From the NCBI GenBank assembly GCA_903927345.1, contig CAIYMO010000014.1:62001-126000 (forward strand): a stretch of DNA of 64,000 nt, read 5' to 3'. Positions 54,580 through 63,026 of the stretch are shown here, piece by piece (within the stretch, counting starts at the first letter, position 1; each line of letters starts with the position of its first letter). This DNA is from an uncultured Armatimonadota bacterium. Lineage in GTDB: Bacteria; Armatimonadota; Fimbriimonadia; Fimbriimonadales; Fimbriimonadaceae. The position numbers and the translations under genes are program-made. A model generated the notes under the pieces. That model worked only from the letters and a program-made list of their open reading frames with translations, searched no databases and was not told where the DNA came from.

Positions 54580-57141
54580 ATGACCGCCAAAACGCCTATG
54601 CTCCAGCAGTATTTCTCGGTGAAATCCGAAAATCCTGGGGTGCTTCTCGCAATGCGAGTTGGCGACTTCTACGAGTTTTACGGAGAAGACGCCGAAATCG
54701 CTGCGGCGTCTCTCGAAATCACCCTCACCGGGCGGGAAGATGGGTCCAACGGGCGAGTCTCAATGGCCGGCGTCCCCTTCCACGCCGTCGAACGCTACCT
54801 AGCCAAGCTGCTCCAAAAAGGACACAAGGTCGCGATCTGCGATCAGCTTGAGGACACAAAAGCCGCCAAAGGCTTGGTGAAGCGTGGCGTCACCAGAGTT
54901 ATGACACCCGGAACCGTTCTAGAGGACTCGCTCCTCGAAGCCGGCCGAAACAACTTCCTCGCCGCCCTCTGCGTCAACGACGGTACCCTCGGTCTCGCCA
55001 TGCTCGATCCCTCCACCGGAGAGTTCATGGTTACCGAAATGGTCGGTGGCGAAGCCCAAGAAAGGCTCCTCCAAGAACTCGCGAGAGTGAGACCATCGGA
55101 GCTCCTCCTCGGCAAAGACGCCGACGCCTACGGTGAGGTTGCCCGAAATGCCCTCGGCTCGACCACAACCGATTTCGCCCAACCTCGGCTCGATCAAGCC
55201 ACTCGCAAACTCCAAGAAACCTTCGGAGTCTCCTCCCTCAGCGGTTTCGGCTGCGCTGACAAACCGTCCGCCGTCACCGCGGCCTCAATGATCATCGCCT
55301 ACGCCGAGCGAAACAAGCTCGACCTCGGTCACCTCCAAGGACTCGCAACCTACTCCGTCGAAGGCTTCATGCGCCTCGACCCAGCCACCCGCCGCTCCCT
55401 CGAACTCACCCAAAACCTCGCCGATGGCTCTCGCCGATTCACCCTCCTCGGAGTCCTCGACCAAACCTGCACCCCCATGGGCGCAAGGCTACTCCGTCGA
55501 TGGATTGAGCAACCCCTTCTCGACACCCAAGAGATCAAACGACGGCACGACGCCGTCGCCCGGTTCCTCGGCTCCTCCATTCATCGCGGCGACCTGCGCG
55601 ACGCCCTCCGCGGGCTCAGTGACATCGAACGACTTGTCTCCCGCTGTAGCGCAAACCTCGCCGGACCCCGCGATCTCGCTGCCCTCCGAGCCACCCTCCT
55701 CGGACTCCCAAAGGTCCTCGCCCCGGCCGAGAAGCTCGGCTTCGGACGCATCCAAGAACTCATCGAGCAAGTCCAATCTCACGGCGAACTTGCCTCACTT
55801 CTGAACAAAGCAATCGTCCCCGAACCACCCCACACGATCCGCGACGGCGGCGTCATCCGTCCCGACTACGACCACGAACTCGACAAACTCCGAGAGCTAG
55901 GCCGAGATGGCAAAAACTTCATCGCCGGACTCGAAGCGGGCGAACGCGAAAAGACCGGGATCAACACCCTGAAAATCGGCTTCAACTCCGTCTTCGGCTA
56001 CTACATCGAAGTCACCAAACAGCACACCGCCAAGGTCCCCGCTGAATACATCCGCAAACAAACCACCGCAAACGCCGAACGCTACATCACCGCCGAACTG
56101 AAAGACCACGAAGCTCAAGTCCTCGGCGCCGAAGAAAAAGCCACCGCTCTCGAGTCGGACCTCTTCAACCGCATCCGACTAAGAGTCGCCGAACACGCCG
56201 GAGCCCTCCTCCAAACCGCCCGCGCTGTCGCCGAAATCGACGTCCTCGCAACCTACGCCGAAATCGCGTCCCTCCGAGGCTACGTCCGACCAGAAATCGT
56301 CGAGGAAGACGTCCTCGAAATGGACTCCGGTCGCCACCCCGTCGTCGAAGCCAACACCTCCAACTTCGTCCCCAACGATCTCGCCATCGGCGACGAAACC
56401 CCCCGAACCCTCATCATCACCGGCCCCAACATGGCAGGGAAGTCCACATACCTTCGCCAAGCCGCCCTTGTGTGCCTTATGGCTCAGATCGGCTGCTACG
56501 TGCCCGCCAAACGTGTACGAATTGGGATCATCGATCGCATCTTCGCCCGCATCGGCGCCAAGGACGAACTGGCCACCGGACAGAGCACCTTCATGGTCGA
56601 AATGGTCGAGTCCGCAAACATCCTCAACCACGCTACCGACCGCTCCCTCGTCATCCTCGACGAAGTCGGACGGGGCACCTCAACCTACGACGGCCTCGCC
56701 ATCGCCTGGGCCATGATTGAGCACTTGGTCGAAACCCGCAGCAAAACCCTCTTTGCTACCCACTACCACCAGCTCAACACCATCGCCGAAACGGTTCCAA
56801 CCGTCAAGAACTTCCGTGTCAGCGTCGAAGAGTTTGGTGACGACATTGTCTGGACCCACCGAGTCCTCCCCGGCGGAGCCGATCGCTCCTACGGAATCCA
56901 CGTCGCCCGAATGGCCGGCGTCCCCGGTACCGTCCTGAGAAGAGCCCAAGAAATCCTCAGCGAACTCGAGCAAGACAAACCGCCCACCCCCGTCGAAACC
57001 CAAACCAAGCGTCTCCAAATGACCCTCTTCGAGTTCGACGCCCCGCCAGTGGTCGAGGCATTAGAAAAGCTGGACATCAATCAGCTAACGCCGATCGATG
57101 CCCTACGCCTCCTTGACGAGTGGAAGAAGAAGTTCCTTTAA
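54580..57141 (+). CDS. mutS: DNA mismatch repair protein MutS
   Basis: An 853-residue MutS1. The N-terminal mismatch-sensing motif is GDFYEFYGEDA, a match to the F-x-E region. The middle holds the connector and lever domains. The ATPase has Walker A GPNMAGKSTYLRQ near residue 616, and LVILDEVGRGTSTYDGLA as Walker B/signature. The C-terminal helix-turn-helix region includes GIHVARMAGVPGTVLRRA. It binds base mismatches and recruits MutL. An ATG at 54553 would add nine unusual residues; 54580 fits the TACTCT box and the family start (MLQQYF). Its stop overlaps that of pepF by four bases. Confidence 0.95.
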   Translation: MTAKTPMLQQYFSVKSENPGVLLAMRVGDFYEFYGEDAEIAAASLEITLTGREDGSNGRVSMAGVPFHAVERYLAKLLQKGHKVAICDQLEDTKAAKGLVKRGVTRVMTPGTVLEDSLLEAGRNNFLAALCVNDGTLGLAMLDPSTGEFMVTEMVGGEAQERLLQELARVRPSELLLGKDADAYGEVARNALGSTTTDFAQPRLDQATRKLQETFGVSSLSGFGCADKPSAVTAASMIIAYAERNKLDLGHLQGLATYSVEGFMRLDPATRRSLELTQNLADGSRRFTLLGVLDQTCTPMGARLLRRWIEQPLLDTQEIKRRHDAVARFLGSSIHRGDLRDALRGLSDIERLVSRCSANLAGPRDLAALRATLLGLPKVLAPAEKLGFGRIQELIEQVQSHGELASLLNKAIVPEPPHTIRDGGVIRPDYDHELDKLRELGRDGKNFIAGLEAGEREKTGINTLKIGFNSVFGYYIEVTKQHTAKVPAEYIRKQTTANAERYITAELKDHEAQVLGAEEKATALESDLFNRIRLRVAEHAGALLQTARAVAEIDVLATYAEIASLRGYVRPEIVEEDVLEMDSGRHPVVEANTSNFVPNDLAIGDETPRTLIITGPNMAGKSTYLRQAALVCLMAQIGCYVPAKRVRIGIIDRIFARIGAKDELATGQSTFMVEMVESANILNHATDRSLVILDEVGRGTSTYDGLAIAWAMIEHLVETRSKTLFATHYHQLNTIAETVPTVKNFRVSVEEFGDDIVWTHRVLPGGADRSYGIHVARMAGVPGTVLRRAQEILSELEQDKPPTPVETQTKRLQMTLFEFDAPPVVEALEKLDINQLTPIDALRLLDEWKKKFL

Positions 57142-58931
57142 AGCTCGACCACTGAGTGCAGCCGCTCGAACTCCGACATGATGTTCTCCAGCGCCGCAAA
57201 CCCGCCGCGCCAGAACTCCTCGCTCCGAAGGTCGATATCCAACATCCCCATCAACTCCGCCGGAGTCTTTGAGCCACCAAGCTTCAATACCTCCACGTAC
57301 CGATCTGCGAACCCAGGGCCTGCCTTCTTTGCCATTTCATACAAGCTGAGAACCAATAGCTCACCAAACGAGTACGCATAAACATAGAACGGCGAGCCCG
57401 TAAAGTGCCCCACATACATCCACCAGGACCGGTGCTGCTCGCCCAGCGCAACCGAGTCGCCAAACATCGCCTGCAACTCTTCCTGCCAGATCGAACCAAA
57501 CTCCTCCGCCGTCAGTTCGCCCTCAGTGCGTCGCTTGTTGTGCGCACCCTTCTCGAACTGATACATCGCCGCCTGTCGGAAAACCGTCGCAAAAATCCCT
57601 TCGATCTTGCCTGCGTAAAGGGCCAACTTGTCCTTATCCGAAGCCCCCGCCACCAGCTTCTCAAACACCAGCATTTCGCCAAATGTCGAAGCCAGCTCCG
57701 CCAAAGGCAGAGTTCCGTGATAGTTGAAGTACGACTGCTCCCGGCTATACGAAGCATGGACACCATGGCCCAGCTCGTGCGCCAACGTCATCACATCGTC
57801 CATCTTGTCCAAATAGCTCTGAAGCAATACCGGGTGCGTATCTGGCGTGTTGTAAGAACAGAACGCCCCGCCCATCTTCCCCTTACGAGGCTCGGCATCA
57901 ATCCAGTTCTTCTCAAAGAACTCCGATCCCTTCTCCGCCATATCCGCCGAGAACGCCCCAAATGCCCCAAGGACAATCTCCTGCGCACGGGACCAAGACA
58001 CCTTCTCCTCCGCCGCAAACAAAGGCGCGTACCGATCAATATGCGTCAGTTCCTCAAGCCCAAGAATCGACCGCTTCACCCGGTAGTATCGAGCCACCAA
58101 AGGATAGAACTCACGGCACAGTCGAATGACTAGCTCAACCGTCTCCTGATCCAGCTCGTTGGAAAGGTGCCGCGACTGCTCGGCAAACTCAAACTTCCGC
58201 AGCCGATCATCAATCGCCTTATCTTGCAGAAGCGTGTTGAAAATAAACGTCAACACGCGCTCCTGCTCCTTCAGACCCACCGAGAACGAATCCGCCGCCG
58301 CTTGTCGCGTCGCCCGGTCTTCGTGCCGCAACAGCGCCAACACTTCCTGCTGACTCTTCTCCTGCTCCGAGCCTTCAAGCGAAATCCGATAAACATGATT
58401 CGCCGTCACCTCATCAAAAAGTCGGTTCCAAGCCCGCGATCCCGTGTTCGCAAGCTCCTCCATCAGCACCTCCTCCTTCTCCGAAAGTCGGTACTTAGAG
58501 TAAGTGCGCGAAACGTGAATGTGGTGCAAGAAATTCGCCAGCAAAGGTTCGCCCAACAGCGGATCAATCACCGCCTCAGGAACCGCCTGGAGCTCAAGCT
58601 CAAAGAACATTAACTTGACCTGGAGCTCCGTCGCCCGCTCTGTCTGATCCTGCATAAACGCCCCATTCTCAGGCTTGCTCACATCGGCGGCAAACACCAA
58701 ATTCGCATAAGTGATCGGCTTCACGATCAAAACCGTAATCGCTTCAAGCTCAGTCAGCGCCTCGGCCAAAACCGCCGCCGTCAACGACGAAGTGTTAATC
58801 TTCCCCCGGTACGCCGCTGCAAACGCATCCGCCCGCTCATGAGCCTCCTTCCAACTCGCCTCAATCTTCGGGTCATCAGACGAGGAGAACAAAGCCGAGA
58901 GATCCCACCGGATCGGAGTTGTGGTTGACAT
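57138..58931 (-). CDS. pepF: Oligoendopeptidase F (M3 family metallopeptidase)
   Basis: A 597-residue M3B peptidase. The zinc site is HELGH in LAHELGHGVHASYS, with a glutamate in the following helix (ASTFGEMLVFEKLV). The C-terminal half also has GKMGGAFCSYN and a YAYSFGELLVLSLYE motif typical of PepF. It cuts oligopeptides of about 7-17 residues in the cytoplasm. The start at 58931 (MSTTTPIRWDLS) is the family start and has CATAAT exactly six bases upstream; a longer form lacks support. It is divergent from the aldehyde dehydrogenase. Confidence 0.93.
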   Translation of the reverse strand: MSTTTPIRWDLSALFSSSDDPKIEASWKEAHERADAFAAAYRGKINTSSLTAAVLAEALTELEAITVLIVKPITYANLVFAADVSKPENGAFMQDQTERATELQVKLMFFELELQAVPEAVIDPLLGEPLLANFLHHIHVSRTYSKYRLSEKEEVLMEELANTGSRAWNRLFDEVTANHVYRISLEGSEQEKSQQEVLALLRHEDRATRQAAADSFSVGLKEQERVLTFIFNTLLQDKAIDDRLRKFEFAEQSRHLSNELDQETVELVIRLCREFYPLVARYYRVKRSILGLEELTHIDRYAPLFAAEEKVSWSRAQEIVLGAFGAFSADMAEKGSEFFEKNWIDAEPRKGKMGGAFCSYNTPDTHPVLLQSYLDKMDDVMTLAHELGHGVHASYSREQSYFNYHGTLPLAELASTFGEMLVFEKLVAGASDKDKLALYAGKIEGIFATVFRQAAMYQFEKGAHNKRRTEGELTAEEFGSIWQEELQAMFGDSVALGEQHRSWWMYVGHFTGSPFYVYAYSFGELLVLSLYEMAKKAGPGFADRYVEVLKLGGSKTPAELMGMLDIDLRSEEFWRGGFAALENIMSEFERLHSVVEL

Positions 58932-58937
58932 GCCTAC

Positions 58938-58943
58938 ATTATG
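58938..58943 (-). promoter_or_regulatory. Candidate -10 box (CATAAT) for pepF
   Basis: Six bases upstream of the ATG on the minus strand. A matching CATAAT for the divergent gene lies at 58974-58979. Confidence 0.45.
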
Positions 58944-58973
58944 AAGTTTCAACGCGACCAAGTTCCGACCATC

Positions 58974-58979
58974 CATAAT
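58974..58979 (+). promoter_or_regulatory. Candidate -10 box (CATAAT) for the ALDH7 gene
   Basis: Six bases before the ATG at 58986; same box and spacing as the divergent pepF promoter. Confidence 0.45.
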
Positions 58980-58985
58980 CTAGTC

Positions 58986-60479
58986 ATGAATTCAAACGAA
59001 GTGATTGCCAAGCTCATTCCTAATCTCAGCAAGTCTCTTGGCAACGATCTTGTCGTCACCACTCCAGTCAATGGCTCCGAACTTGCTTCACTCGCGTTCG
59101 ATACCGCTCAATCCATTGAAGCGAAAATCTCCCAAAGCGTACAAGCATTCCGCACCTGGCGCGATGTCCCAGGTCCCAAAAGAGGCGAGCTTATCCGGCA
59201 ATTCGGAAACAAACTGCGCGAGCACAAAGAAGACCTCTCCACCCTCGTCAGCCTCGAATGCGGCAAGATCCTCGAAGAAGGCCGCGGCGAAGTTCAAGAG
59301 ATGATCGACATCTGCGATTTCGCCGTCGGAATCTCTCGCCAGCTCTACGGTCTCACCATCGCCAGTGAACGAAAGAACCACACGATGCAAGAAAACTGGC
59401 TCCCGCTCGGCCCAGTCGGCATCATCTCCGCCTTCAACTTCCCAGTCGCAGTCTGGGCGTGGAATGCCGCCCTCGCCATCGTCTGCGGTGACAGCGTCCT
59501 CTGGAAGCCCAGCGAAAAAACTCCGCTTACCGCCCTCGCCTGCCAAGCCCTCTTCGAGCAAACCTGCGAAGAGTTCGGCGAGGCCCCCGCCCACCTCTCC
59601 CAAGTCATCATCGGCGCCCGAGAGCAAGGTGAGCAAATGGTCGACGACCACCGAATCCCCCTCATCTCCGCCACCGGATCAACCCGAATGGGCCAAGCCG
59701 TCGGCCAAAAGGTCGCCGCACGATTCGGCAAGTCTCTCCTCGAGCTCGGCGGAAACAACGCAATGATCATCGCCCCAAGCGCTGATCTCGCCATTGCAAT
59801 CCCGAGCATCCTCTTCGGCTCCGTCGGAACCGCCGGCCAACGCTGCACAACCACCCGCCGCGTCTTCGTCCACACCAGCATCTTCGACCAGGTCTACAAC
59901 TCCCTCAAAACCGCCTACACAAGCCTCGGCGAAAACAAAGTCGGCTCCCCCCTGGAAGCCAGCACCCTCGTCGGTCCACTCATCGACGAAGCAAGCTTCA
60001 ACGGAATGCAGTCCGCCCTCGACCGAGTCAAACCCGAAGCCGTCGAGATCATCGGCGGACAACGAGTCGACCGCCCTGGCTACTACGTCAAACCCGCCCT
60101 TGTCCGGCTTAACAAGCAGAGCGAAACCATTTTCACCGAAACCTTTGCTCCCATCACCTACGTGATGCCTTACGAAGACCTTAACCAGGTTATCGAAGAC
60201 CACAACGCGGTACCCCAAGGCCTCAGTAGCGCAATCATGACCACCGACGTCCGCGAAGCCGAATTCTTCAAGCGTTACAGCGACTGCGGCATCGCCAACG
60301 TCAATATCGGCACCAGCGGAGCCGAAATCGGCGGAGCCTTCGGCGGCGAAAAGGAAACCGGCGGCGGACGCGAATCCGGCTCCGATTCCTGGAAGGCCTA
60401 CATGCGCCGCCAAACCAGCACCACCTACTTCGGAACCGAACGCCCCGCACTCGCCCAAGGCATTCGGTTCGACGTCTAG
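58986..60479 (+). CDS. Aldehyde dehydrogenase, ALDH7 (aminoadipate semialdehyde) family
   Basis: A 497-residue NAD-dependent aldehyde dehydrogenase. Glu253 in LLELGGNNAM and catalytic Cys287 in GTAGQRCTTTRR are both present. The GQRCTTTRR surroundings and the end motif EIGGAFGGEKETGGGRESGSD are those of ALDH7 (antiquitin, piperideine-6-carboxylate dehydrogenase), which acts in lysine breakdown. The physiological substrate here is unproven and no other lysine genes adjoin. The start at 58986 fits the CATAAT box; the frame is open 45 bases further upstream but crosses the pepF promoter. Confidence 0.92.
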   Translation: MNSNEVIAKLIPNLSKSLGNDLVVTTPVNGSELASLAFDTAQSIEAKISQSVQAFRTWRDVPGPKRGELIRQFGNKLREHKEDLSTLVSLECGKILEEGRGEVQEMIDICDFAVGISRQLYGLTIASERKNHTMQENWLPLGPVGIISAFNFPVAVWAWNAALAIVCGDSVLWKPSEKTPLTALACQALFEQTCEEFGEAPAHLSQVIIGAREQGEQMVDDHRIPLISATGSTRMGQAVGQKVAARFGKSLLELGGNNAMIIAPSADLAIAIPSILFGSVGTAGQRCTTTRRVFVHTSIFDQVYNSLKTAYTSLGENKVGSPLEASTLVGPLIDEASFNGMQSALDRVKPEAVEIIGGQRVDRPGYYVKPALVRLNKQSETIFTETFAPITYVMPYEDLNQVIEDHNAVPQGLSSAIMTTDVREAEFFKRYSDCGIANVNIGTSGAEIGGAFGGEKETGGGRESGSDSWKAYMRRQTSTTYFGTERPALAQGIRFDV

Positions 60480-60503
60480 ATTCCTATAACTATCAGCATT
60501 TTA

Positions 60504-60535
60504 ATATGTATTCCTAACTGAATAGGAACACATAT
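60504..60535. promoter_or_regulatory. AT-rich inverted repeat, possible operator
   Basis: Arms of 13 bases (60504-60516 and 60523-60535) match with one mismatch around a six-base centre. ATTCCTA within it also occurs at 60480-60486. It has no T-run, so an operator for the small downstream gene is more likely than a terminator. Confidence 0.4.
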
Positions 60536-60561
60536 GCCCGGCTGTGAATCAATATTCACTC

Positions 60562-60750
60562 ATGGCGGAATTAAAGCCGGTGATCGTCGTGTGCCACGAA
60601 GTTCACCATGTTGACGAGTTCGAATTCCGACTCGGGCATCTGCCCGAGGTGGGTGAGATCGTGTCGATCGGTCAATCCGAATATGAAGTGATCCTCTGGG
60701 TCGAAGGCACCGCCGTTCCCGAGCGTATTATTCATGTAGCCCCTCTCTGA
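60562..60750 (+). CDS. Hypothetical small protein
   Basis: A 62-residue protein, not recognised. The sequence MAELKPVIVVCHEVHHVDEF is followed by a beta-type stretch with GEIVSIGQSEYEVILWVEG. It contains several His and one Cys in the first 20 residues (CHEVHH), which could bind metal. A GTG at 60544 would add six residues. It lies between the ALDH7 gene and the DUF1684 gene, preceded by an AT-rich inverted repeat. No function is proposed. Confidence 0.6.
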   Translation: MAELKPVIVVCHEVHHVDEFEFRLGHLPEVGEIVSIGQSEYEVILWVEGTAVPERIIHVAPL

Positions 60751-60778
60751 AGCCGAAGACCTTCAGGCACAACCCAAC

Positions 60779-61594
60779 ATGATCACCACCGCTCTCGCAA
60801 TCGCCCTCACCTTCGCAGACCTAAACGCCGAAGAATCCAAATGGCGCGCCGAGCGCGAAACCAATCTGAAGAAGCCAACCGGATGGCTCGCCGTCGCCGG
60901 ACTCCACTGGCTCAAACCCGGCGTCAACCAAATCGGCTTCGGAACCGATATCGAAATCCGCACCGCCGAAGGCACCATCGAGTGGCAACCGGGCGAAAAA
61001 TTCCACGCCAAGCTCCCCACCGGCGGCCGAACCCCCGACTCCAAAGACTTCGACCAAGACGTCAACCAAAACGAAAAGCTCTACACCGGCGAAGTCACCT
61101 TCTCCATCATCCACCGAGGCGACCGCTACGGACTAAGAGTCTGGGACCCCAAAGCCCCCACCCGCACCAATTTTAAAGGCCTCGCCTGGTACGCACCGAA
61201 ACCCGAATACAAAGTCAAAGCCAAGTTCGTCCCCTACAAAACGCCCCGCCAACTCCCCATCACCAATATCCTCGGCTACACCGAGCCTGCCCCTAACCCC
61301 GGCTACCTCAGCTTCACCCTCCGCGGCAAAAAGCTCCGCCTCGAGGCCATCGACGAAGGCGAAACCTACTTCCTCAACTTCAAAGACCAAACCAGCGGAA
61401 CCACCACCTACCCCGCCGGCCGCTTCATCGACCTCGAAAAACGCAAAGACGGCAACTACGAACTCAACTTCAACCGAGCCTACAACCCGCCCTGCGCCTT
61501 CACCAACTTCGCCACCTGCCCGTTACCGCCAAAACAAAACATCCTCAACGTCTCCATCGTAGCCGGCGAGAAAACCCACCATCCTGGGGCCTGA
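60779..61594 (+). CDS. DUF1684 family protein
   Basis: A 271-residue protein. The core KWRAERETNLKKPTGWLAVAGLHWL near the N-terminus, GLAWYAPKPEYKV, and the Cys-containing end NPPCAFTNFATCPLPP are typical of DUF1684. The function of the family is unknown. An N-terminal Ala/Leu-rich stretch of about 10 residues is too short for a confident signal peptide. The last 35 bases, through the stop, are part of a direct repeat found again at 62362-62396. There is no clear Shine-Dalgarno. Confidence 0.85.
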   Translation: MITTALAIALTFADLNAEESKWRAERETNLKKPTGWLAVAGLHWLKPGVNQIGFGTDIEIRTAEGTIEWQPGEKFHAKLPTGGRTPDSKDFDQDVNQNEKLYTGEVTFSIIHRGDRYGLRVWDPKAPTRTNFKGLAWYAPKPEYKVKAKFVPYKTPRQLPITNILGYTEPAPNPGYLSFTLRGKKLRLEAIDEGETYFLNFKDQTSGTTTYPAGRFIDLEKRKDGNYELNFNRAYNPPCAFTNFATCPLPPKQNILNVSIVAGEKTHHPGA

Positions 61595-61595
61595 C
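61541..61595 (+). repeat. 55-base direct repeat, copy 1 (3' end of the DUF1684 gene)
   Basis: Matches 62342-62396 with four mismatches, all in the first 20 bases; the last 35 bases are identical. It encodes the C-terminus ILNVSIVAGEKTHHPGA. Confidence 0.9.
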
Positions 61596-61609
61596 AGCAA
61601 CTTATGTCG

Positions 61610-61615
61610 TAACAT
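61610..61615 (+). promoter_or_regulatory. Candidate -10 box (TAACAT) for the 61623-62267 gene
   Basis: Seven bases before the ATG; no Shine-Dalgarno. Confidence 0.3.
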
Positions 61616-61622
61616 TGTTCAC

Positions 61623-62267
61623 ATGTTTCTCCAGTGCGCCGCGCTTGTTGCCTACTGCTCACGGGGAAGCGTGTCCAAGTCGGACGCGATCGCGGTGATC
61701 CAAGAGTGCATGAGCACGTTCTGTCCGCAGCCCTTAGGTGCCCAAAGCCGAGTGGTACTAAGACCCCAATATTCTGATTACTCGATCGTTCTCTACGGAA
61801 CTGGCGATCAGTTTTTAGGCAAGATTCGGGCACTTCTCAACAGTTCGCTGGAGGAGAAACAGTCTCTAGAGACCTATGCGAAGCAGGGATTCGGGGACGC
61901 GGATACACGGAAAAGTCTTAAGCTTTGCCGATCAAATATCAACTCTCTGCAGTGGGCGATCAAAGAATGTCATAGCAACGCTTTTCCAACTGTGAAGTTC
62001 TCGCCATCCCTCACTTCAATCAAGTTCGACTCTCGCGTCTTGGTCACAGATCAACCTGGCTACCTTGATGGGAGCCGGAAGAAGGAAATGCGATCTCTGG
62101 ATCGAGGGACGACCTGCGTCAACTTAGCGAAGCCCATGTTCTCTGGACGCTATTGCTTGCTCTCGACGTCAATTCCATTGTTCCATCCGAATGAAAGTCA
62201 CTTTGTTCTTAAGAAGCGAGGGGACCAATGGGATATTGTCGCCACAGTGGTATCGCACTTCCTCTAA
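61623..62267 (+). CDS. Hypothetical protein between direct repeats
   Basis: A 214-residue protein that I do not recognise. The N-terminus is mildly hydrophobic with Cys residues, possibly a poor signal. Six or more Cys residues are scattered through it. Codon use is more mixed, with fewer C-ending codons, than in the flanking DUF1684 and sufB genes. It lies within a block bounded by the 55-base direct repeat copies, so it could have been inserted. It begins 28 bases after the DUF1684 stop. No homologue or function is suggested. Confidence 0.55.
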   Translation: MFLQCAALVAYCSRGSVSKSDAIAVIQECMSTFCPQPLGAQSRVVLRPQYSDYSIVLYGTGDQFLGKIRALLNSSLEEKQSLETYAKQGFGDADTRKSLKLCRSNINSLQWAIKECHSNAFPTVKFSPSLTSIKFDSRVLVTDQPGYLDGSRKKEMRSLDRGTTCVNLAKPMFSGRYCLLSTSIPLFHPNESHFVLKKRGDQWDIVATVVSHFL

Positions 62268-62341
62268 AAGATCGCCGATGCTTCTGATACCAGCGATCGG
62301 TTACCCTGCGCCGAGATTGATTCAGCAGAGGTAGGGAGTAT

Positions 62342-62396
62342 CTCCTCGACGTCTTCATCGAAGCCGGCGAGAAAACCCACCATCCTGGGGCCTGAC
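62342..62396 (+). repeat. 55-base direct repeat, copy 2
   Basis: Copy of 61541-61595, exactly 801 bases downstream. It still reads as LLDVFIEAGEKTHHPGA and stop, so it could be the remnant of a second DUF1684 3' end. Confidence 0.9.
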
Positions 62397-62403
62397 GAGA
62401 GGT

Positions 62404-62425
62404 ACCTCTCTTGGATAAGAGAGGT
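62404..62425. repeat. Hairpin with competing palindrome
   Basis: ACCTCTCTT and AAGAGAGGT pair around a GGAT loop. The left arm also pairs with GAGAGGT directly upstream (GAGAGGTACCTCTC, 62397-62410). No T-run follows. Confidence 0.6.
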
Positions 62426-62550
62426 CGGTAAGCGACGCGAACCGGGAGAGTTGATCGCCTAGGATTAACCCAGTCCCACCACCGCCAAGGCAGCAATCAG
62501 CTCCGTCTAAACCTCAGCCGATAAATCACTTCGAACATACTAGTTTGATG

Positions 62551-62565
62551 TCACGGGACCCGTGA
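62551..62565. repeat. 15-base palindrome TCACGGG-A-CCCGTGA
   Basis: Perfect seven-base arms around one base. It has the form of a dimeric-regulator site, but no adjacent gene supports this. Confidence 0.5.
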
Positions 62566-62960
62566 TTCCGCAGGCTACAGCGTTGGCCTTTCCGCGAGCG
62601 CATGCCACAAAATTCGCGCCACGCGGTTGACGAAACCCCTTTTTCCTGACCTATAAGTGATGATCCAATGTTTGATCGCGCGGTGCCAGGTGCGCTTTCA
62701 AATCCGTCTCTCCGCGTACCGAACTTCCGCCAGGACCGCCGAAAATGATATCCAAGAAACCGCAACTTGAACCTAAAACCGCCAAAACCTCCAACTTGCG
62801 CCAACCGCCCCATTTCCAGGTTCAACCATTTGCGCCATCTGTCGCGGACTTTGCCGAAAATTCTCAAGCCGCCGAACCTAAATGCGCCAACTGCGCCATC
62901 CCGCACTCAAGAACGAAGCGAACCACCGCCAATCAATCTATACAACAAAGTAAACTATCC

Positions 62961-62978
62961 CTGCGTAGAACTACGCAG
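62961..62978. promoter_or_regulatory. Perfect inverted repeat upstream of sufB
   Basis: CTGCGTAG-AA-CTACGCAG, ending 48 bases before the sufB start. It could be an operator or an RNA hairpin in the leader. Confidence 0.4.
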
Positions 62979-63026
62979 AGCAAAGGTGATGCTGGTGATG
63001 CCAGGTGGACCCGCGCGGGATACAAC

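Larger units (their letters stand above)
62268..63026. other. Gene-poor stretch with repeats and palindromes, upstream of sufB
   Basis: 759 bases with no convincing gene. Contents: the second copy of the direct repeat (62342-62396), a GAGAGG/CCTCTC alternating hairpin (62397-62425), a 15-base palindrome (62551-62565), a purine-poor region rich in GCGCCA and CCGCCAA words (about 62740-62930), a hairpin at 62961-62978 and the palindrome CCCGCGCGGG at 63010-63019. Short open frames here look like chance readings. It must contain the sufB promoter. Confidence 0.6.

Noticed and set aside
62480-62500. CCAAGGCAG in the gene-poor region considered as part of a signal recognition particle RNA.
   Set aside because: The GGTC/GGAAGGAAGCAGC core that defines the RNA is absent and no matching fold is seen.
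62526-62906. A 126-codon minus-strand frame in the gene-poor region.
   Set aside because: Product is Arg/Gly/Phe-rich from low-complexity DNA, with no start signal or motif.
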